Origin: Proteus faecis
GTDB lineage: Bacteria; Pseudomonadota; Gammaproteobacteria; Enterobacterales; Enterobacteriaceae
Reading direction: 5' to 3'
NCBI RefSeq assembly: GCF_003144395.1
Contig: NZ_PENZ01000001.1
Span: 33,495 to 97,494 of the forward strand
DNA: 64,000 nucleotides
Positions 9,588-19,010 of this stretch are shown in pieces. Every line of letters begins with the position of its first letter. Position 1 is the stretch's first letter. The notes beneath the pieces are model-generated. The model did not search any database, was not told the origin of the DNA, and saw nothing but the letters and a program-made list of their open reading frames with translations. Position numbers and translations under genes: made by a program.

Positions 9588-10118
9588 TTATTGATAAGAG
9601 ATAGAGTACTGCACACTACCTTCTACTTTACCTGCTGTTGCAACATCATCTGCATAATAACGTACAGCATAATCATAAGATGCTGATTTTTCGTTTGCTT
9701 TTAATACTAGGCCTTCGTTACCTACACCAGTTAAATCAATTTTTGTACCTGTTTTCGCAGGGTCAATAATTTCTAAACTAACATTGTTATTTGCTGCTGT
9801 ATTACCAATACGACCTTCTGTTGTCAGATTATTAGCAATAAATATAGTTTTAATATTTGTATCTGCTGGTTTAGAACCAGTACAACCACTCACTGCAATA
9901 GTAAATGGTGTCTGACCTGCTGTTTTACCCGCAGTATCTAATGCGGTTACGGGCACGGTTGGTAATAAAACAACAGGAAGTGCTGAATTACCATTAACCG
10001 TTACAGTACAAGTTTCATCAGAAACTTCGCCTTGAAAACGGATAGTGTTATCAGAAGCCGCATAAACTGTAGATGAAAAAATACCTGCGATCATCGCAGT
10101 AAGAAGCATTTTATTCAT
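9588..10118 (-). CDS. Major fimbrial subunit (type 1-like pilin)
   Basis: 176 residues: signal peptide ending VYA-ASDN, an IRFQGEVSDETCTV N-terminal strand with the first Cys, the second Cys in VSGCTG, and a C-terminal GSVQYSISYQ that matches the beta-zipper end with penultimate aromatic residue. These are the marks of the FimA/type 1 pilin family. It is first in a five-gene operon pilin-chaperone-usher-adhesin-chaperone. Proteus genomes carry many such operons; I cannot say which named fimbria this is. Confidence 0.92.
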   Translation of the reverse strand: MNKMLLTAMIAGIFSSTVYAASDNTIRFQGEVSDETCTVTVNGNSALPVVLLPTVPVTALDTAGKTAGQTPFTIAVSGCTGSKPADTNIKTIFIANNLTTEGRIGNTAANNNVSLEIIDPAKTGTKIDLTGVGNEGLVLKANEKSASYDYAVRYYADDVATAGKVEGSVQYSISYQ

Positions 10119-10742
10119 AGTAAAACTCTCTCTTGTTATATATTTAAATAAATTTTTTTTGGGGTTAAATAAACGAAAAGGCTCACACGAAATAAAATGT
10201 TATCAATAACATTATTTCATGCTTATTACGTACTAATATTTAAGTATTTGCAATTATCATCTCATTTACTCGTAAAACGCAACTACATTTAACACATATA
10301 AAGCGTAATATTTATATATTTTTCGATTTTAAGCATATTCTCATAGTCTAAATATGACTATTTCGCATTTTTAACAAAAAAAACATCTATTTATTAAGAT
10401 TAATATTAAAAAATATATTAACTTACTTAAAATTGATATTTATCATTTTTAATAAAACAAGTTCAATAAATTCATTATTTTTTTAAAATTTAAAATAAAA
10501 TCTTCCATATTATTTTATCATTATCTATATCACCTGTTTCTTTCAGTAACATTTAAATTAGATTAATAAATTAACATTTATTTAATTGATAAAGTTTATT
10601 TACAACAAATGCATTCGCTATATTATAATCAATATAACCAAAGATTGTTTAATTTATATTTATTAACTTATTAATGAAAAATAAGGGGGCATTTTAAATA
10701 ATAGTATCTTTCACTTATTATTATATAACTATATATATTCAT
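10119..10742 (-). promoter_or_regulatory. AT-rich fimbrial promoter region, no gene seen
   Basis: About 620 bases of very AT-rich DNA without a credible gene. It must hold the fimbrial promoter. Near 10187-10220 there is an imperfect inverted repeat (GAAATAA...ATGTTAT with ATAACAT...TTATTTC). I looked for a pair of flanking inverted repeats or a recombinase gene, as in fim switches, and found none. The base composition suggests a target for H-NS-type silencing, which is inference. Confidence 0.5.
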
Positions 10743-11189
10743 TTAATCCAAACGTAAAACATTCTCAAACTTATTCAGTTTCGCTTTACTGAAAATAATA
10801 GAGATAAAAAGTATGTTGCTTACTTTTTTTAATGAAACTTCATAATCGCCTACTGGGAGAAAAATAATTTCTCCTGCGCGATATTGTGGATCATCTGGCT
10901 CTAAGTTACCGCCAGTTGTATCCTCTCCTGCACCAATAAAAACTTCACCTGATGGACAGTTTATGTTTATTCTTACATCGGGATCTTCAATTTTATCGCA
11001 TAGATTAATTGTATAAAAACCATCATTACCTAAACCAATAAATGCAATATTGCCTTTGTTCATCTCATCTAACTCATCATCCTGTATGCTCCACCAATCT
11101 GCTGTATCTGATTTCCTATGTTGGATTGCTTGTAAATCAAAAATAGCCAAAGTTGCCGTATCAGTAATAAAAGAAAATGCGTTTGACAT
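10743..11189 (-). CDS. Protein of unknown function (148 aa)
   Basis: The start at 11189 (MSNAFSFITDTATLAIFDLQ) is chosen because GGAG lies eight bases upstream; the frame is open up to 11246 but lacks a ribosome site there. The protein is soluble, acidic, and shows TDTATLAIFD near the start, then DTADWW, GLGNDGFYTI and a GEIIFLPVGDYEV segment. The N-terminal pattern reminds me of small single-domain proteins of the DUF6386 type, but I am not sure. It is a lone gene between the fimbrial operon and the repeat at 11331. Confidence 0.65.
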   Translation of the reverse strand: MSNAFSFITDTATLAIFDLQAIQHRKSDTADWWSIQDDELDEMNKGNIAFIGLGNDGFYTINLCDKIEDPDVRININCPSGEVFIGAGEDTTGGNLEPDDPQYRAGEIIFLPVGDYEVSLKKVSNILFISIIFSKAKLNKFENVLRLD

Positions 11190-11330
11190 CTTTATGCTCC
11201 CAAAAACAGTATGATCGTACCAAAATTTTTTCTTTCTTTTATACATCGGTTAATCATATAGGATTTTATCTATACTATTTGATTATTCAATTACCTATAC
11301 TATAGAACTTATTTTCTATGCTCTACCCAG

Positions 11331-11452
11331 ACTCTAAATAATTCAAGATGTAGTTAGGCAATAAATGAGTAAGCGACTAGTTACACACTTAAGTATGTAA
11401 CTAGAGCGAATGAATATAAGCAACAGCGCTAGGCTTGAAATATGACGAGTAT
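11331..11452. repeat. Miniature inverted repeat element (about 122 bp)
   Basis: The ends ACTCTAAATAATTCAAG and the complement of CTTGAAATATGACGAGTAT form imperfect terminal inverted repeats, and the centre 11377-11404 is a 28-base near-perfect palindrome (CTAGTTACA ... TGTAACTAG). I recognise the general pattern of a non-coding palindromic repeat that is widespread in Yersinia, Serratia and Photorhabdus, with the same TCTAAATAATTC and TTGAAGTATGACGGGTAT ends. The element ends 16 bases before the start of the next gene, so it may carry or alter that gene's promoter or mRNA leader. Confidence 0.7.
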
Positions 11453-11468
11453 CTACATGGATGACCTT

Positions 11469-12305
11469 ATGAAATTACAACAACTTCTTATCGCCCTTTC
11501 TCTTTATGCGGTTTCCTCATTACCAGCAATCGCCGATCCAATTCAATGCTCAGAGACTGAAAAGCAAACTAATATTACTAATAACCACATTATATTATTC
11601 AGTTCTTATAACGGCCCGATTAAATCAGTCACGATGACAAGCACGATACCCCATGACGGACGTTTTAAAGCACTAAAAGGTGAAATCCACTTTGATGAGT
11701 GTGGAAAATTATTGAAAAATAGCACATCAATGCAAGAGTACTTTGAAGGTAATGTAGAAACTAATTTAATAAGAACATTGCCTAATAACCCTTCTGTTAT
11801 CCGATATCAATTTCAGATAAAAAATGCCTATGGCTCACACTCTATCTACATGCAAGAAACCTATCATAAAGATGAACAAAACCGGTTCAACAAAAAAGTA
11901 ATCCAATATTACGCAAATGATGGCGCTTTACTGGATACCATCACTAGCCAATTCGACTATAAAGATGGGCGCATTATTAAAGAGACAAGCAAGTCGTCTG
12001 ATCCTACAACTAAGACTATTACAACAGAGTACATCTATAGTCCTCAAGGAAAACTACAATCAGTAATAGAAGACGGCAAAATAAATGTAGAATACCAGTA
12101 TGATCTAGAAGGAAAAGTTGTTACTCAATCAAACTATATCAAAGGCGTTAATGGAGAAGATAAAGCCTTTATCACCACCTGTCTTGAATGGGATAAATTT
12201 GCTAACTGTTCAAAAGAAGAACTTGAAAGTACAATTAAATTTAATGATAAAGTCATTAATTTTAGTAAGGCCATGCTTCATAACGAATTTATTTACTACG
12301 AATAA
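11469..12305 (+). CDS. YnfC-like secreted protein
   Basis: I choose the ATG at 11469 because it gives a clean signal peptide (MKLQQLLIALSLYAVSSLPAIA) and because the upstream part of the open frame lies inside the repeat element. The 278-residue protein has SSYNGPIKSVTMT, GEIHFDECGKL and TCLEWDKFANCSKEEL, the same order of features as E. coli YnfC (UPF0257), including the paired cysteines. Unlike YnfC it lacks a lipobox Cys after the signal, so it is predicted to be periplasmic rather than a lipoprotein. Function of the family is unknown. Confidence 0.65.
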   Translation: MKLQQLLIALSLYAVSSLPAIADPIQCSETEKQTNITNNHIILFSSYNGPIKSVTMTSTIPHDGRFKALKGEIHFDECGKLLKNSTSMQEYFEGNVETNLIRTLPNNPSVIRYQFQIKNAYGSHSIYMQETYHKDEQNRFNKKVIQYYANDGALLDTITSQFDYKDGRIIKETSKSSDPTTKTITTEYIYSPQGKLQSVIEDGKINVEYQYDLEGKVVTQSNYIKGVNGEDKAFITTCLEWDKFANCSKEELESTIKFNDKVINFSKAMLHNEFIYYE

Positions 12306-12348
12306 TGTTTACATTATATCTTTTGTATCTAATTTAAGTTAAAAATAT

Positions 12349-12382
12349 AAAAATCAGACTATCAACAATAGACTGATTTTTA
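12349..12382 (+). terminator. Terminator after the YnfC-like gene
   Basis: AAAAATCAGACTAT and ATAGACTGATTTTT pair with one mismatch around the loop CAACA. The structure is nearly symmetrical and could act in both directions. Confidence 0.7.
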
Positions 12383-12528
12383 TATTCATCATATATCTTA
12401 TTATCTATGACTAAATCCCCTTCATAATACTTTCATTTAAAAACAATCCGTGTAAAACGATTTAAATCTGTTAATGATAAAATTACTTTATTGTATATTC
12501 TCTATTTTATTATAATATTCAATAAGAA

Positions 12529-12561
12529 AGGCCACCTTATTAAATAAGATAGCCTTTGATT
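12529..12561 (-). terminator. Terminator of putP
   Basis: On the minus strand AAAGGCTATCTTATT pairs imperfectly with AATAAGGTGGCCTTT, followed by CTTATT. It lies 13 bases downstream of the putP stop. Confidence 0.6.
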
Positions 12562-12573
12562 TATCTAATTTTA

Positions 12574-14058
12574 TTATGTATTACGATATTGAGTCTCAGC
12601 TTCTTCAAAGCGTTGTTGATTCTCTTTGCTTGGTGCTTTCCCCATTAAACTAATGACAACGATAGCAATAGAAGCAAAGATAAAACCGGGAATAATTTCA
12701 TACAACCCAAACCATTTATATTGCATCCACACTAACACGGTTAAAGCCCCAATCAACATTCCAGCAAATGCACCATTACGAGTCATACGTTTCCACATTA
12801 CAGAAATGAGGATCACAGGACCAAAAGCAGCACCAAAACCAGCCCACGCATTACTCACTAAATCAAGCACCTTATTGTTTGGATCTCGTGCTAAGAAAAT
12901 TGCGATAATCGCAACTAATAACACCATGCCACGTCCTACCCAAACTAGCTCTTTTTGGCTCGCACTTTTACGAATAAATGGTTTGTATAAATCTTCAGTT
13001 AATGCACTTGCACAAACTAATAATTGGCAGCTTAATGTACTCATAACCGCAGCTAGAATTGCAGACAAAAGAATACCAGCAATCCATGGATTAAAGAGCA
13101 GTGAAGCCAGTTCCATAAAAATACGTTCATTTTTAGCTGTTACAGCACCCGCTTGTGCTGGGTTCATTTCAAAATAAGCAATACCAAAGAATCCAACCGC
13201 AACGGTTCCACCTAAACAGAGGATCATCCACGTCATACCAATACGGCGTGCTTTACGAATAGTTTGGTTAGAATCAGCCGCCATAAAACGTGCAAGAATA
13301 TGAGGTTGCCCAAAATAGCCTAATCCCCATGCTAATAACGAAACAATAGCGATAAAATCAAGCCCTTTGAACATATCTAAATAAGATGGATCTTTTGCTT
13401 TAATAATAGCAATAGACGTATCAATACCACCCACAGAGAAAATGACAATAATAGGAGTCAAGATCAGAGCAAAAATCATTAAAGTCGCTTGAACTGTATC
13501 AGTCCAACTTACAGCAAGAAAGCCACCTAAAAAGGTATATGCAATCGTTGCAATGGCACCATAAATCATCGCTTCGTGATAAGGAATATGGAACGTAGAT
13601 TCAAATAGCATTCCACCAGCAACGACACCTGATGCACAATAGATAGTAAAAAAGGTCAGAATAACTAACGCTGAAATGATACGTAGCATCTTGCTTTTAT
13701 CATCAAAACGCGATGTCAAATAATCAGGTAGCGTTAATGCATTATTGTTTTTTTCAGTTTGCAGACGTAAACGTCCCGCGACTAAACGCCAGTTTAGCCA
13801 CGCACCTAAACAGAGTCCAATAGCTATCCAACTTTCTGAAATACCAGCAAAAAACACCACGCCAGGTAATCCCATTAATAACCAACCACTCATATCTGAA
13901 GCACCCGCTGACAATGCAGTTACTACACTGCCCAGCCTCCGACCGCCAAGAATATAATCATCAAAGTTTTTTGTTGAGCGATAAGCAAGGTAGCCAATAA
14001 AAAGCATACCCAAGATATAGATAGTAAATGTAATTAGCATTGGCGAAGTTAGAGCCAT
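12574..14058 (-). CDS. putP: Na+/proline symporter PutP
   Basis: 494 residues and about 13 hydrophobic segments, as expected for the sodium:solute symporter family. Recognisable PutP blocks include DYILGGRRLGSVVTALSAGASDMSGWLLMGLPG in the first helices and FMAADSNQTIRKARRIGMTWM. It imports proline with sodium at the inner membrane. It is divergent from putA over a 471-base control region, the usual Enterobacterales arrangement, and is expected to be repressed by PutA without proline. Confidence 0.96.
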   Translation of the reverse strand: MALTSPMLITFTIYILGMLFIGYLAYRSTKNFDDYILGGRRLGSVVTALSAGASDMSGWLLMGLPGVVFFAGISESWIAIGLCLGAWLNWRLVAGRLRLQTEKNNNALTLPDYLTSRFDDKSKMLRIISALVILTFFTIYCASGVVAGGMLFESTFHIPYHEAMIYGAIATIAYTFLGGFLAVSWTDTVQATLMIFALILTPIIVIFSVGGIDTSIAIIKAKDPSYLDMFKGLDFIAIVSLLAWGLGYFGQPHILARFMAADSNQTIRKARRIGMTWMILCLGGTVAVGFFGIAYFEMNPAQAGAVTAKNERIFMELASLLFNPWIAGILLSAILAAVMSTLSCQLLVCASALTEDLYKPFIRKSASQKELVWVGRGMVLLVAIIAIFLARDPNNKVLDLVSNAWAGFGAAFGPVILISVMWKRMTRNGAFAGMLIGALTVLVWMQYKWFGLYEIIPGFIFASIAIVVISLMGKAPSKENQQRFEEAETQYRNT

Positions 14059-14119
14059 AATTGCAGTTCTCCATAAATCTGTTTCCGACCATCGGTATGC
14101 TTTTCACTTGTACAGGAAC

Positions 14120-14135
14120 GTTGCACTTCGTTGCG
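14120..14135. promoter_or_regulatory. Candidate PutA operator, putP side
   Basis: GTTGCA at 14120 and GTTGCG at 14130 lie ten bases apart, one helical turn. GTTGCA is the reported recognition motif of the PutA ribbon-helix-helix domain. Confidence 0.6.
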
Positions 14136-14440
14136 CATTAATGATCTTTTCAGTTTTTAATTAAAATAATTTCTTACAGCAACAGATAAAACATTCACAT
14201 CAATCCTAGAATAGGTTAGCTGCATTTAACAAGAAATTAACGTTTAAATGTTTAAATTTTGTATATGACTTCACACTATTTGTCTTAATTAAAGGATGCA
14301 TTATAAATATAAACATTAACAATATAAATATAATTTATTGATTTATATGCAAATATATTAATTTGATAAATTAGATGTTTTTTTAATTAAACACAAAACC
14401 TGACTACTTTCACATTATTTATAAATAAAATGTTAACAAT

Positions 14441-14458
14441 GTTGCACAAAGTTGCAAC
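14441..14458. promoter_or_regulatory. Candidate PutA operator, putA side
   Basis: Two GTTGCA motifs start at 14441 and 14451, ten bases apart, about 75 bases before the putA start. The spacing equals that of the putP-side pair, which supports cooperative binding by PutA dimers. The AT-rich DNA between the two operator pairs would hold the divergent promoters. Confidence 0.7.
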
Positions 14459-14529
14459 ATGAATGATATTAATAAAAATAACGGGTAACTGATACTTGTG
14501 AATTAGAAATAGAATATGAGGAGCACTGC

Positions 14530-17500
14530 ATGAGTAGCACAACAATGGGTGTTAGGCTTGACGAAGAAACCCGCAATAGATTAAAAGAAGCTGCACAGAA
14601 ATTAGATAGAACATCGCATTGGTTAATAAAACAGGCTATTTTCAATTATCTAGAACAAATTGAAAATGATCAGGTTAATCTTGGTCACTCAGCATTTGCA
14701 GATCAAGATCTTGATGAAAGCACTGAAATACCAGCCACTCATTATCAGCCTTTCTTGGAGTTTGCTGAACATATTCACCCGCAGTCTGTTTTACGCTCAG
14801 CAATTACTTCTGCATATCGCACACCTGAAACACAAGCTGTACCGATGCTATTGCAACAAGCAACCTTACCTGCAAATGAAGCTCAAGCAACACATAAATT
14901 AGCCTATTCCATTGCCGAAAAATTACGTAAACAGAAAAATGGCATTGGACGTTCAGGATTGGTTCAAGGTCTATTACAAGAGTTTTCACTCTCTTCACAA
15001 GAAGGTGTTGCCCTAATGTGTTTAGCAGAAGCTTTATTGCGTATTCCAGATAAAGCCACGCGTGATGCACTTATTCGCGACAAAATCAGTCATGGAAATT
15101 GGCGTTCACACTTAGGACAAAGTCAATCTATGTTTGTGAATGCTGCCACATGGGGCTTATTATTTACAGGTAAACTAGTTTCTACACATAATGAAGAAAA
15201 ATTGTCTAACTCTTTAAATCGTATTCTCACTAAAAGTGGCGAGCCATTAGTCCGTAAAGGTGTTGATATGGCAATGCGTTTAATGGGTGAACAATTTGTG
15301 ACAGGTGAGACTATTTCTCAAGCACTCGCAAATGCGCGTAAACTTGAAGAAAAAGGCTTTAGCTACTCTTATGACATGTTAGGAGAAGCGGCATTAACAG
15401 AAAAAGATGCTCAAGATTATTTGGTTTCTTATCAACAAGCCATCCATGCAATTGGTAAAGCTTCTAATGGCAGAGGTATTTATGAAGGCCCAGGAATATC
15501 TATCAAGCTTTCAGCATTACATCCTCGTTATAGCCGTGCTCAATATGAACGAGTGATGTCAGAACTTTACCCACGCCTACTCTCATTAACATTACAAGCA
15601 AAGCAATATGATATTGGGATTAATATTGATGCCGAAGAAGCAGATAGACTAGAAATTTCACTCGACCTACTTGAAAAACTCTGCTTTGAACCTGAATTAG
15701 CAGGTTGGAATGGTATTGGCTTTGTTATTCAAGCTTACCAAAAGCGCTGTCCATTAGTTATTGATTATGTCATTGATTTGGCACGCCGTAGTCGTCGTCG
15801 TTTAATGATCCGTTTAGTGAAAGGCGCCTATTGGGATAGCGAAGTAAAACGCGCTCAAATCGATGGCCTTGAAGACTATCCTGTCTATACTCGCAAAGTG
15901 TATACCGATGTCTCTTATCTTGCTTGTGCGAAAAAGCTACTCGCATCACCTAATTTTATTTATCCACAATTCGCCACGCATAATGCACACACACTATCAG
16001 CAATTTATCATTTAGCGGGTCAAAACTATTATCCCGGACAATATGAATTCCAGTGTTTACACGGTATGGGTGAACCCCTTTATGCTCAAGTAGTCGGTAA
16101 AATAGCAGACGGAAAATTAGGTCGCCCTTGCCGTATTTATGCACCTGTAGGGACTCACGAAACATTACTTGCTTACTTAGTCCGCCGTTTACTTGAAAAT
16201 GGTGCTAATACTTCATTTGTTAATCGAATTGCGGACACTACAATTTCGCTTGATGAATTAGTCGCCGATCCAGTCAAAGAAGTGAATAGAATAGCTCAAA
16301 CTGAAGGCCAAGTTGGGCTTTCTCATCCTAAAATTCCACTTCCTAATAAACTGTATGGTGATGAGCGTAAAAACTCCCCCGGTATTGATATGTCAAACGA
16401 ACATCGCTTGGCATCGCTTTCTAGCGCCTTATTAACATCAGCAACTGAAAACATACATTGTGAACCTTTATTAGGTGATACGTTTAACTCTTCAGAAAAA
16501 ACACTAGAACCACAATCTGTATTAAACCCAGCCAATCATACGGATGTTGTAGGTACAGTAAGAGAAGCCACTGAAGCAGAAGCAGATTTTGCCTTAACCA
16601 TTGCCCAAGAAAAAGGTGGGATCTGGTTTGCAACACCACCAGCACAAAGAGCTTCATTCTTGATCCGTACAGCGGAATTAATGGAACAGCAAATGGGGCC
16701 ACTTATGGGAATATTAGTGCGTGAAGCGGGCAAAACTTACAGTAATGCCATTGCTGAAGTCCGTGAAGCCATTGATTTCCTTTATTACTATGCAGCACAA
16801 GTAGCTCAAGATTTTGATAATAATACACATCGTCCTTTGGGACCTGTGGTTTGTATTAGCCCATGGAACTTTCCATTAGCCATATTCAGTGGGCAAATTG
16901 CAGCTGCTTTAGCCGCGGGTAATACCGTGCTTGCTAAACCAGCAGAGCAAACCCCATTAATTGCCTCAAAAGCAGTAGCACTTTTCCATCAAGCAGGTAT
17001 TCCTTCTTTTGCACTACAACTGCTACCAGGACAAGGTGAAACTATTGGTGCACGTTTAGTAGCTGATGAACGTGTTCGTGGCGTGATGTTTACAGGTTCA
17101 ACCGATGTTGCTCATATTTTACAAAAGACCTTAGCAGGTCGATTAGACAGCGAAGGACATCCAGTACCTTTAGTGGCAGAAACCGGTGGTTTAAATGCCA
17201 TGATTGTAGATTCATCTGCCTTGACAGAACAAGTAGTGAGTGATGTTATGGCTTCCGCTTATGATAGCGCAGGCCAACGTTGTTCTGCTTTACGCCTTTT
17301 ATGTATTCAAGAAGAAGTGGCGGATCATACTATTGAAATGCTTAAAGGTGCGATGGCACAAGCCACAATAGGTGATCCAAGTTTGCTATCCACAGATATT
17401 GGCCCTGTTATCGATAAAGAAGCAAAATCGGCCATAGAGAAGCATATTCAATCTATGCGCACAACAGGCTTTGATATTTATCAAGCATCACACAATAATT

Positions 17501-18498
17501 TGTCAAAACACATTGAACATAACAGTACTTTTATTCAACCGACTTTAATTGAGTTAGATAAAGTCAGTTCATTGAAGAAAGAAATCTTTGGTCCAGTGTT
17601 ACATGTTGTACGTTATGCAAGCCAAGATTTGCCTGCTTTGCTAGAAGAAATTAATGCAACAGGATATGGGTTAACCATGGGCGTTCATACGCGTATTGAT
17701 GAAACTATTGCTTATGTTGCCTCAAATGCCAAAGTGGGAAATTTATACGTAAATCGTAATATGGTTGGTGCGGTTGTGGGAGTTCAACCTTTTGGTGGGG
17801 AAGGATTATCTGGTACAGGACCAAAAGCAGGTGGCCCTGTTTATCTGTATCGCTTATTATCTAAACGCCCTGAAAATGCGGCCACACAAACATTGGCTCG
17901 CCAAGATGAAACACTCCCTCTCGATACTTCCATGCGTAATACGTTATTACAAGCTTATCATAAGTATATGGAATGGTTATCAAACAGAACAGATCAATCA
18001 CACTATGAAGCTTTAGATAAATATGCTCTTGCATCTCAAGCTGGAACATTACGCGTATTACCAGGACCGACAGGTGAACGTAATACTTATCAACTAGTGC
18101 CTTGTGGTCATGTGCTGTGTATTTCAGATAACGAACAAGATGCATTCACTCAAATTGCAGCGGTTCTCGCTTGCGGTTGTCATGCTATTGTCGTTAATAG
18201 CCTATTCTCACAAAAAACATATCGTGAATTACCTGATATTGTCAGAAAAGCCATTACATTAACTGAAAAATGGGATAATGAGTCACTGAAAATAAATGCC
18301 GTGATTTACCATGGTGATGGTGATCAATTACGTGAAACTTGCCAGAAAATTGCTCAACGCAAAGGGGCAATAATTTCTGTACAAGGGTTTTCTCGCGGTG
18401 AGACTGGTCTATTATTAGAGCGTTTATTACATGAAAGAGCATTAAGTATTAATACAGCAGCTGCAGGAGGTAATGCAAGCTTGATGACGATCAGTTAA
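14530..18498 (+). CDS. putA: Trifunctional proline utilisation protein PutA
   Basis: 1322 residues, the length of the E. coli protein. Residues 1-47 are a ribbon-helix-helix DNA-binding domain (TTMGVRLDEETRNRLKEAA). A proline dehydrogenase domain follows with the FAD-barrel blocks GPGISIKLSALHPRYSRAQ and RLVKGAYWDSEVKRAQ, then the P5C dehydrogenase domain with the catalytic Cys in SAGQRCSALR and PWNFPLAIF. It oxidises proline to glutamate in two steps at the membrane and represses put genes when reduced substrate is absent. GAGGAG precedes the ATG. The C-terminal domain is complete. Confidence 0.97.
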   Translation: MSSTTMGVRLDEETRNRLKEAAQKLDRTSHWLIKQAIFNYLEQIENDQVNLGHSAFADQDLDESTEIPATHYQPFLEFAEHIHPQSVLRSAITSAYRTPETQAVPMLLQQATLPANEAQATHKLAYSIAEKLRKQKNGIGRSGLVQGLLQEFSLSSQEGVALMCLAEALLRIPDKATRDALIRDKISHGNWRSHLGQSQSMFVNAATWGLLFTGKLVSTHNEEKLSNSLNRILTKSGEPLVRKGVDMAMRLMGEQFVTGETISQALANARKLEEKGFSYSYDMLGEAALTEKDAQDYLVSYQQAIHAIGKASNGRGIYEGPGISIKLSALHPRYSRAQYERVMSELYPRLLSLTLQAKQYDIGINIDAEEADRLEISLDLLEKLCFEPELAGWNGIGFVIQAYQKRCPLVIDYVIDLARRSRRRLMIRLVKGAYWDSEVKRAQIDGLEDYPVYTRKVYTDVSYLACAKKLLASPNFIYPQFATHNAHTLSAIYHLAGQNYYPGQYEFQCLHGMGEPLYAQVVGKIADGKLGRPCRIYAPVGTHETLLAYLVRRLLENGANTSFVNRIADTTISLDELVADPVKEVNRIAQTEGQVGLSHPKIPLPNKLYGDERKNSPGIDMSNEHRLASLSSALLTSATENIHCEPLLGDTFNSSEKTLEPQSVLNPANHTDVVGTVREATEAEADFALTIAQEKGGIWFATPPAQRASFLIRTAELMEQQMGPLMGILVREAGKTYSNAIAEVREAIDFLYYYAAQVAQDFDNNTHRPLGPVVCISPWNFPLAIFSGQIAAALAAGNTVLAKPAEQTPLIASKAVALFHQAGIPSFALQLLPGQGETIGARLVADERVRGVMFTGSTDVAHILQKTLAGRLDSEGHPVPLVAETGGLNAMIVDSSALTEQVVSDVMASAYDSAGQRCSALRLLCIQEEVADHTIEMLKGAMAQATIGDPSLLSTDIGPVIDKEAKSAIEKHIQSMRTTGFDIYQASHNNLSKHIEHNSTFIQPTLIELDKVSSLKKEIFGPVLHVVRYASQDLPALLEEINATGYGLTMGVHTRIDETIAYVASNAKVGNLYVNRNMVGAVVGVQPFGGEGLSGTGPKAGGPVYLYRLLSKRPENAATQTLARQDETLPLDTSMRNTLLQAYHKYMEWLSNRTDQSHYEALDKYALASQAGTLRVLPGPTGERNTYQLVPCGHVLCISDNEQDAFTQIAAVLACGCHAIVVNSLFSQKTYRELPDIVRKAITLTEKWDNESLKINAVIYHGDGDQLRETCQKIAQRKGAIISVQGFSRGETGLLLERLLHERALSINTAAAGGNASLMTIS

Positions 18499-18532
18499 TT
18501 ACCCCTTCTCTTTTTATCTCTTTGTCTTGGAG

Positions 18533-18571
18533 ACCACCTTTAAAATGTATTTTCTGAAAGGTGGTTTTTTC
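18533..18571 (+). terminator. Terminator of putA
   Basis: ACCACCTTT pairs with AAAGGTGGT around a 15-base loop, then T6. It lies 35 bases after the putA stop. Confidence 0.85.
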
Positions 18572-18583
18572 TTTTGTTACTCT

Positions 18584-18671
18584 ATGTCGTTATGTCGTTA
18601 TGTCGTTATGTCGTTATGTCGTTATGTCGTTATGTCGTTATGTCGTTATGTCGTTATGTCGTTATGTCGTT
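18584..18671. repeat. Octanucleotide tandem repeat, 11 perfect copies
   Basis: ATGTCGTT is repeated exactly 11 times with no substitutions (88 bases). Such perfect short repeats expand and contract by slipped-strand mispairing. It lies 13 bases after the putA terminator, outside any convincing gene; a short open frame runs through it but has no ribosome site. Because 8 is not a multiple of 3, each change of copy number would shift any frame that crosses it. Confidence 0.95.
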
Positions 18672-18711
18672 ATAAAGAGAGCGCCCAACATGTTATTTTC
18701 TAATGCTGTGA

Positions 18712-18851
18712 TTGTCCTCACTCTTTTTATATTTATGATTCGCGATTAGTTAGCTGGGTAAATATACTTACCATCAGGTCAACCTAGAAGTTGATTTAAT
18801 TATATCTTTATGAATACCTGAAACTTGCGCCCCACTGTGGGCGCTTTTTTT
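18712..18851 (+). ncRNA. Candidate small RNA with own promoter and terminator
   Basis: TTGTCC (18712-18717) and TATGAT (18734-18739) are 16 bases apart, giving a start near 18746. A GC-rich hairpin GCGCCC...GGGCGC at 18827-18844 followed by a run of seven T would end the transcript near 18851, so the RNA would be about 106 bases. No open reading frame with a ribosome site is found in it. I do not recognise the RNA. An alternative is that the hairpin simply ends read-through from putA. Confidence 0.45.
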
Positions 18852-19010
18852 ATCTATCAATATATTATTAGTTTAAATATTCTTATTAAAGGATAGATAA
18901 AGAATTTTAAGATAAGAGGGAAAAACAGAAAAGTAAATAAAGTATGATGATAAGTGACAAAGAAAAGGAGTAGGCTAGGCTACTCCTTTTAAGGTCTCTC
19001 TTGAGCGCAA

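Noticed and set aside
10119..10742. Invertible promoter switch for the fimbrial operon
   Set aside because: No pair of flanking inverted repeats and no recombinase gene found; only one small internal hairpin.
12626..13177. Open frame of 183 codons antisense to putP
   Set aside because: It lies wholly within putP on the opposite strand, has no ribosome site, and reads like the complement of membrane-protein codons.
18584..18671. Regular repeats that might be taken for a CRISPR array
   Set aside because: The units are 8 bases without spacers, and no cas gene is near. It is a simple tandem repeat.
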